A DNA stretch of 13,819 bases, taken from contig CAYFOI010000031.1 in the NCBI GenBank assembly GCA_964344725.1, positions 1 through 13,819 on the forward strand, read 5' to 3'. A program made the position numbers and the translations under genes. This document shows, in pieces, positions 13,765 through 13,819 of the stretch. The notes beneath the pieces were generated by a model, which was given only the letters and a program-made list of their open reading frames with translations, was not told where the DNA came from and did not search any database. The stretch is from CG2-30-44-17 sp964344725. Lineage in GTDB: Bacteria; Patescibacteriota; Gracilibacteria; UBA1369; UBA12470. Each line of letters opens with the position of its first letter. Position 1 is the stretch's first letter.

Positions 13765-13819
13765 GGAGACCGTTCATTTTCGGGTGCGTAGAAATGCGAA
13801 ATTTGCTTTAGTGTAAGCC

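Noticed and set aside
13765..13819. A possible RNA gene or gene start at the right edge
   Set aside because: No cloverleaf or stable hairpin seen, and short frames there stop quickly.

Overview
The window most likely comes from a member of the Candidate Phyla Radiation (Patescibacteria), an ultra-small, host-dependent type of bacterium. The main evidence is a cysteine-rich zinc-ribbon/repeat protein (947-2407) that I recognise as a family widespread in that group. Small compact operons, an SLH-anchored surface protein and a reduced gene set fit the same picture. The code looks standard: TGA ends three genes, TAG ends four and TAA ends seven. The UGA-glycine code of Absconditabacteria/Gracilibacteria is therefore unlikely. 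The exact lineage (for example Peregrinibacteria) is a guess. None of the gene starts I checked has a clear Shine-Dalgarno sequence.

Left block, all on the minus strand. Reading from right to left, the first three genes are for D-alanine metabolism: alanine racemase (5144-6256), a VanX-type D-Ala-D-Ala dipeptidase (4457-5092) and a D-Ala-D-Ala ligase (3369-4424). They are followed by a TrmB-like regulator with its own candidate promoter and a hairpin terminator (2520-3287). Next come the cysteine-rich CPR protein (947-2407) and a small secreted or lipid-anchored protein of unknown function (296-898). Last is the first 75 codons of an FtsA/PilM-type actin-like ATPase running off the left edge.

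Centre, plus strand. A strong candidate promoter (6317-6345) divergent from the racemase drives a large exported surface protein (6405-9581). It has a signal peptide, a module with 32 cysteines, a cysteine-free acidic helical stalk and three C-terminal SLH repeats. The reading frame is broken by one in-frame TAG at 7512-7514, in a low-complexity Asp-rich linker. The two halves make sense only as one protein, and this is the most interesting feature of the window. A strong rho-independent terminator (9600-9628) closes the gene.

Right block. A plus-strand housekeeping operon follows: yceD/DUF177, rpmF (bL32), nusB and rnc, covering ribosome assembly, transcription antitermination and rRNA processing. 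It converges, with one base between stop codons, on a minus-strand Fe-S operon. That operon encodes cysteine desulfurase (12455-13696), an IscU scaffold with a C-terminal domain resembling a BFD domain without its cysteines (11793-12458), and a 66-residue two-helix membrane protein. The three genes overlap by 4 and 8 bases, so translational coupling is likely. I see no tRNA, rRNA, CRISPR array, insertion sequence or phage gene, and no gene-free stretch longer than about 150 bases.
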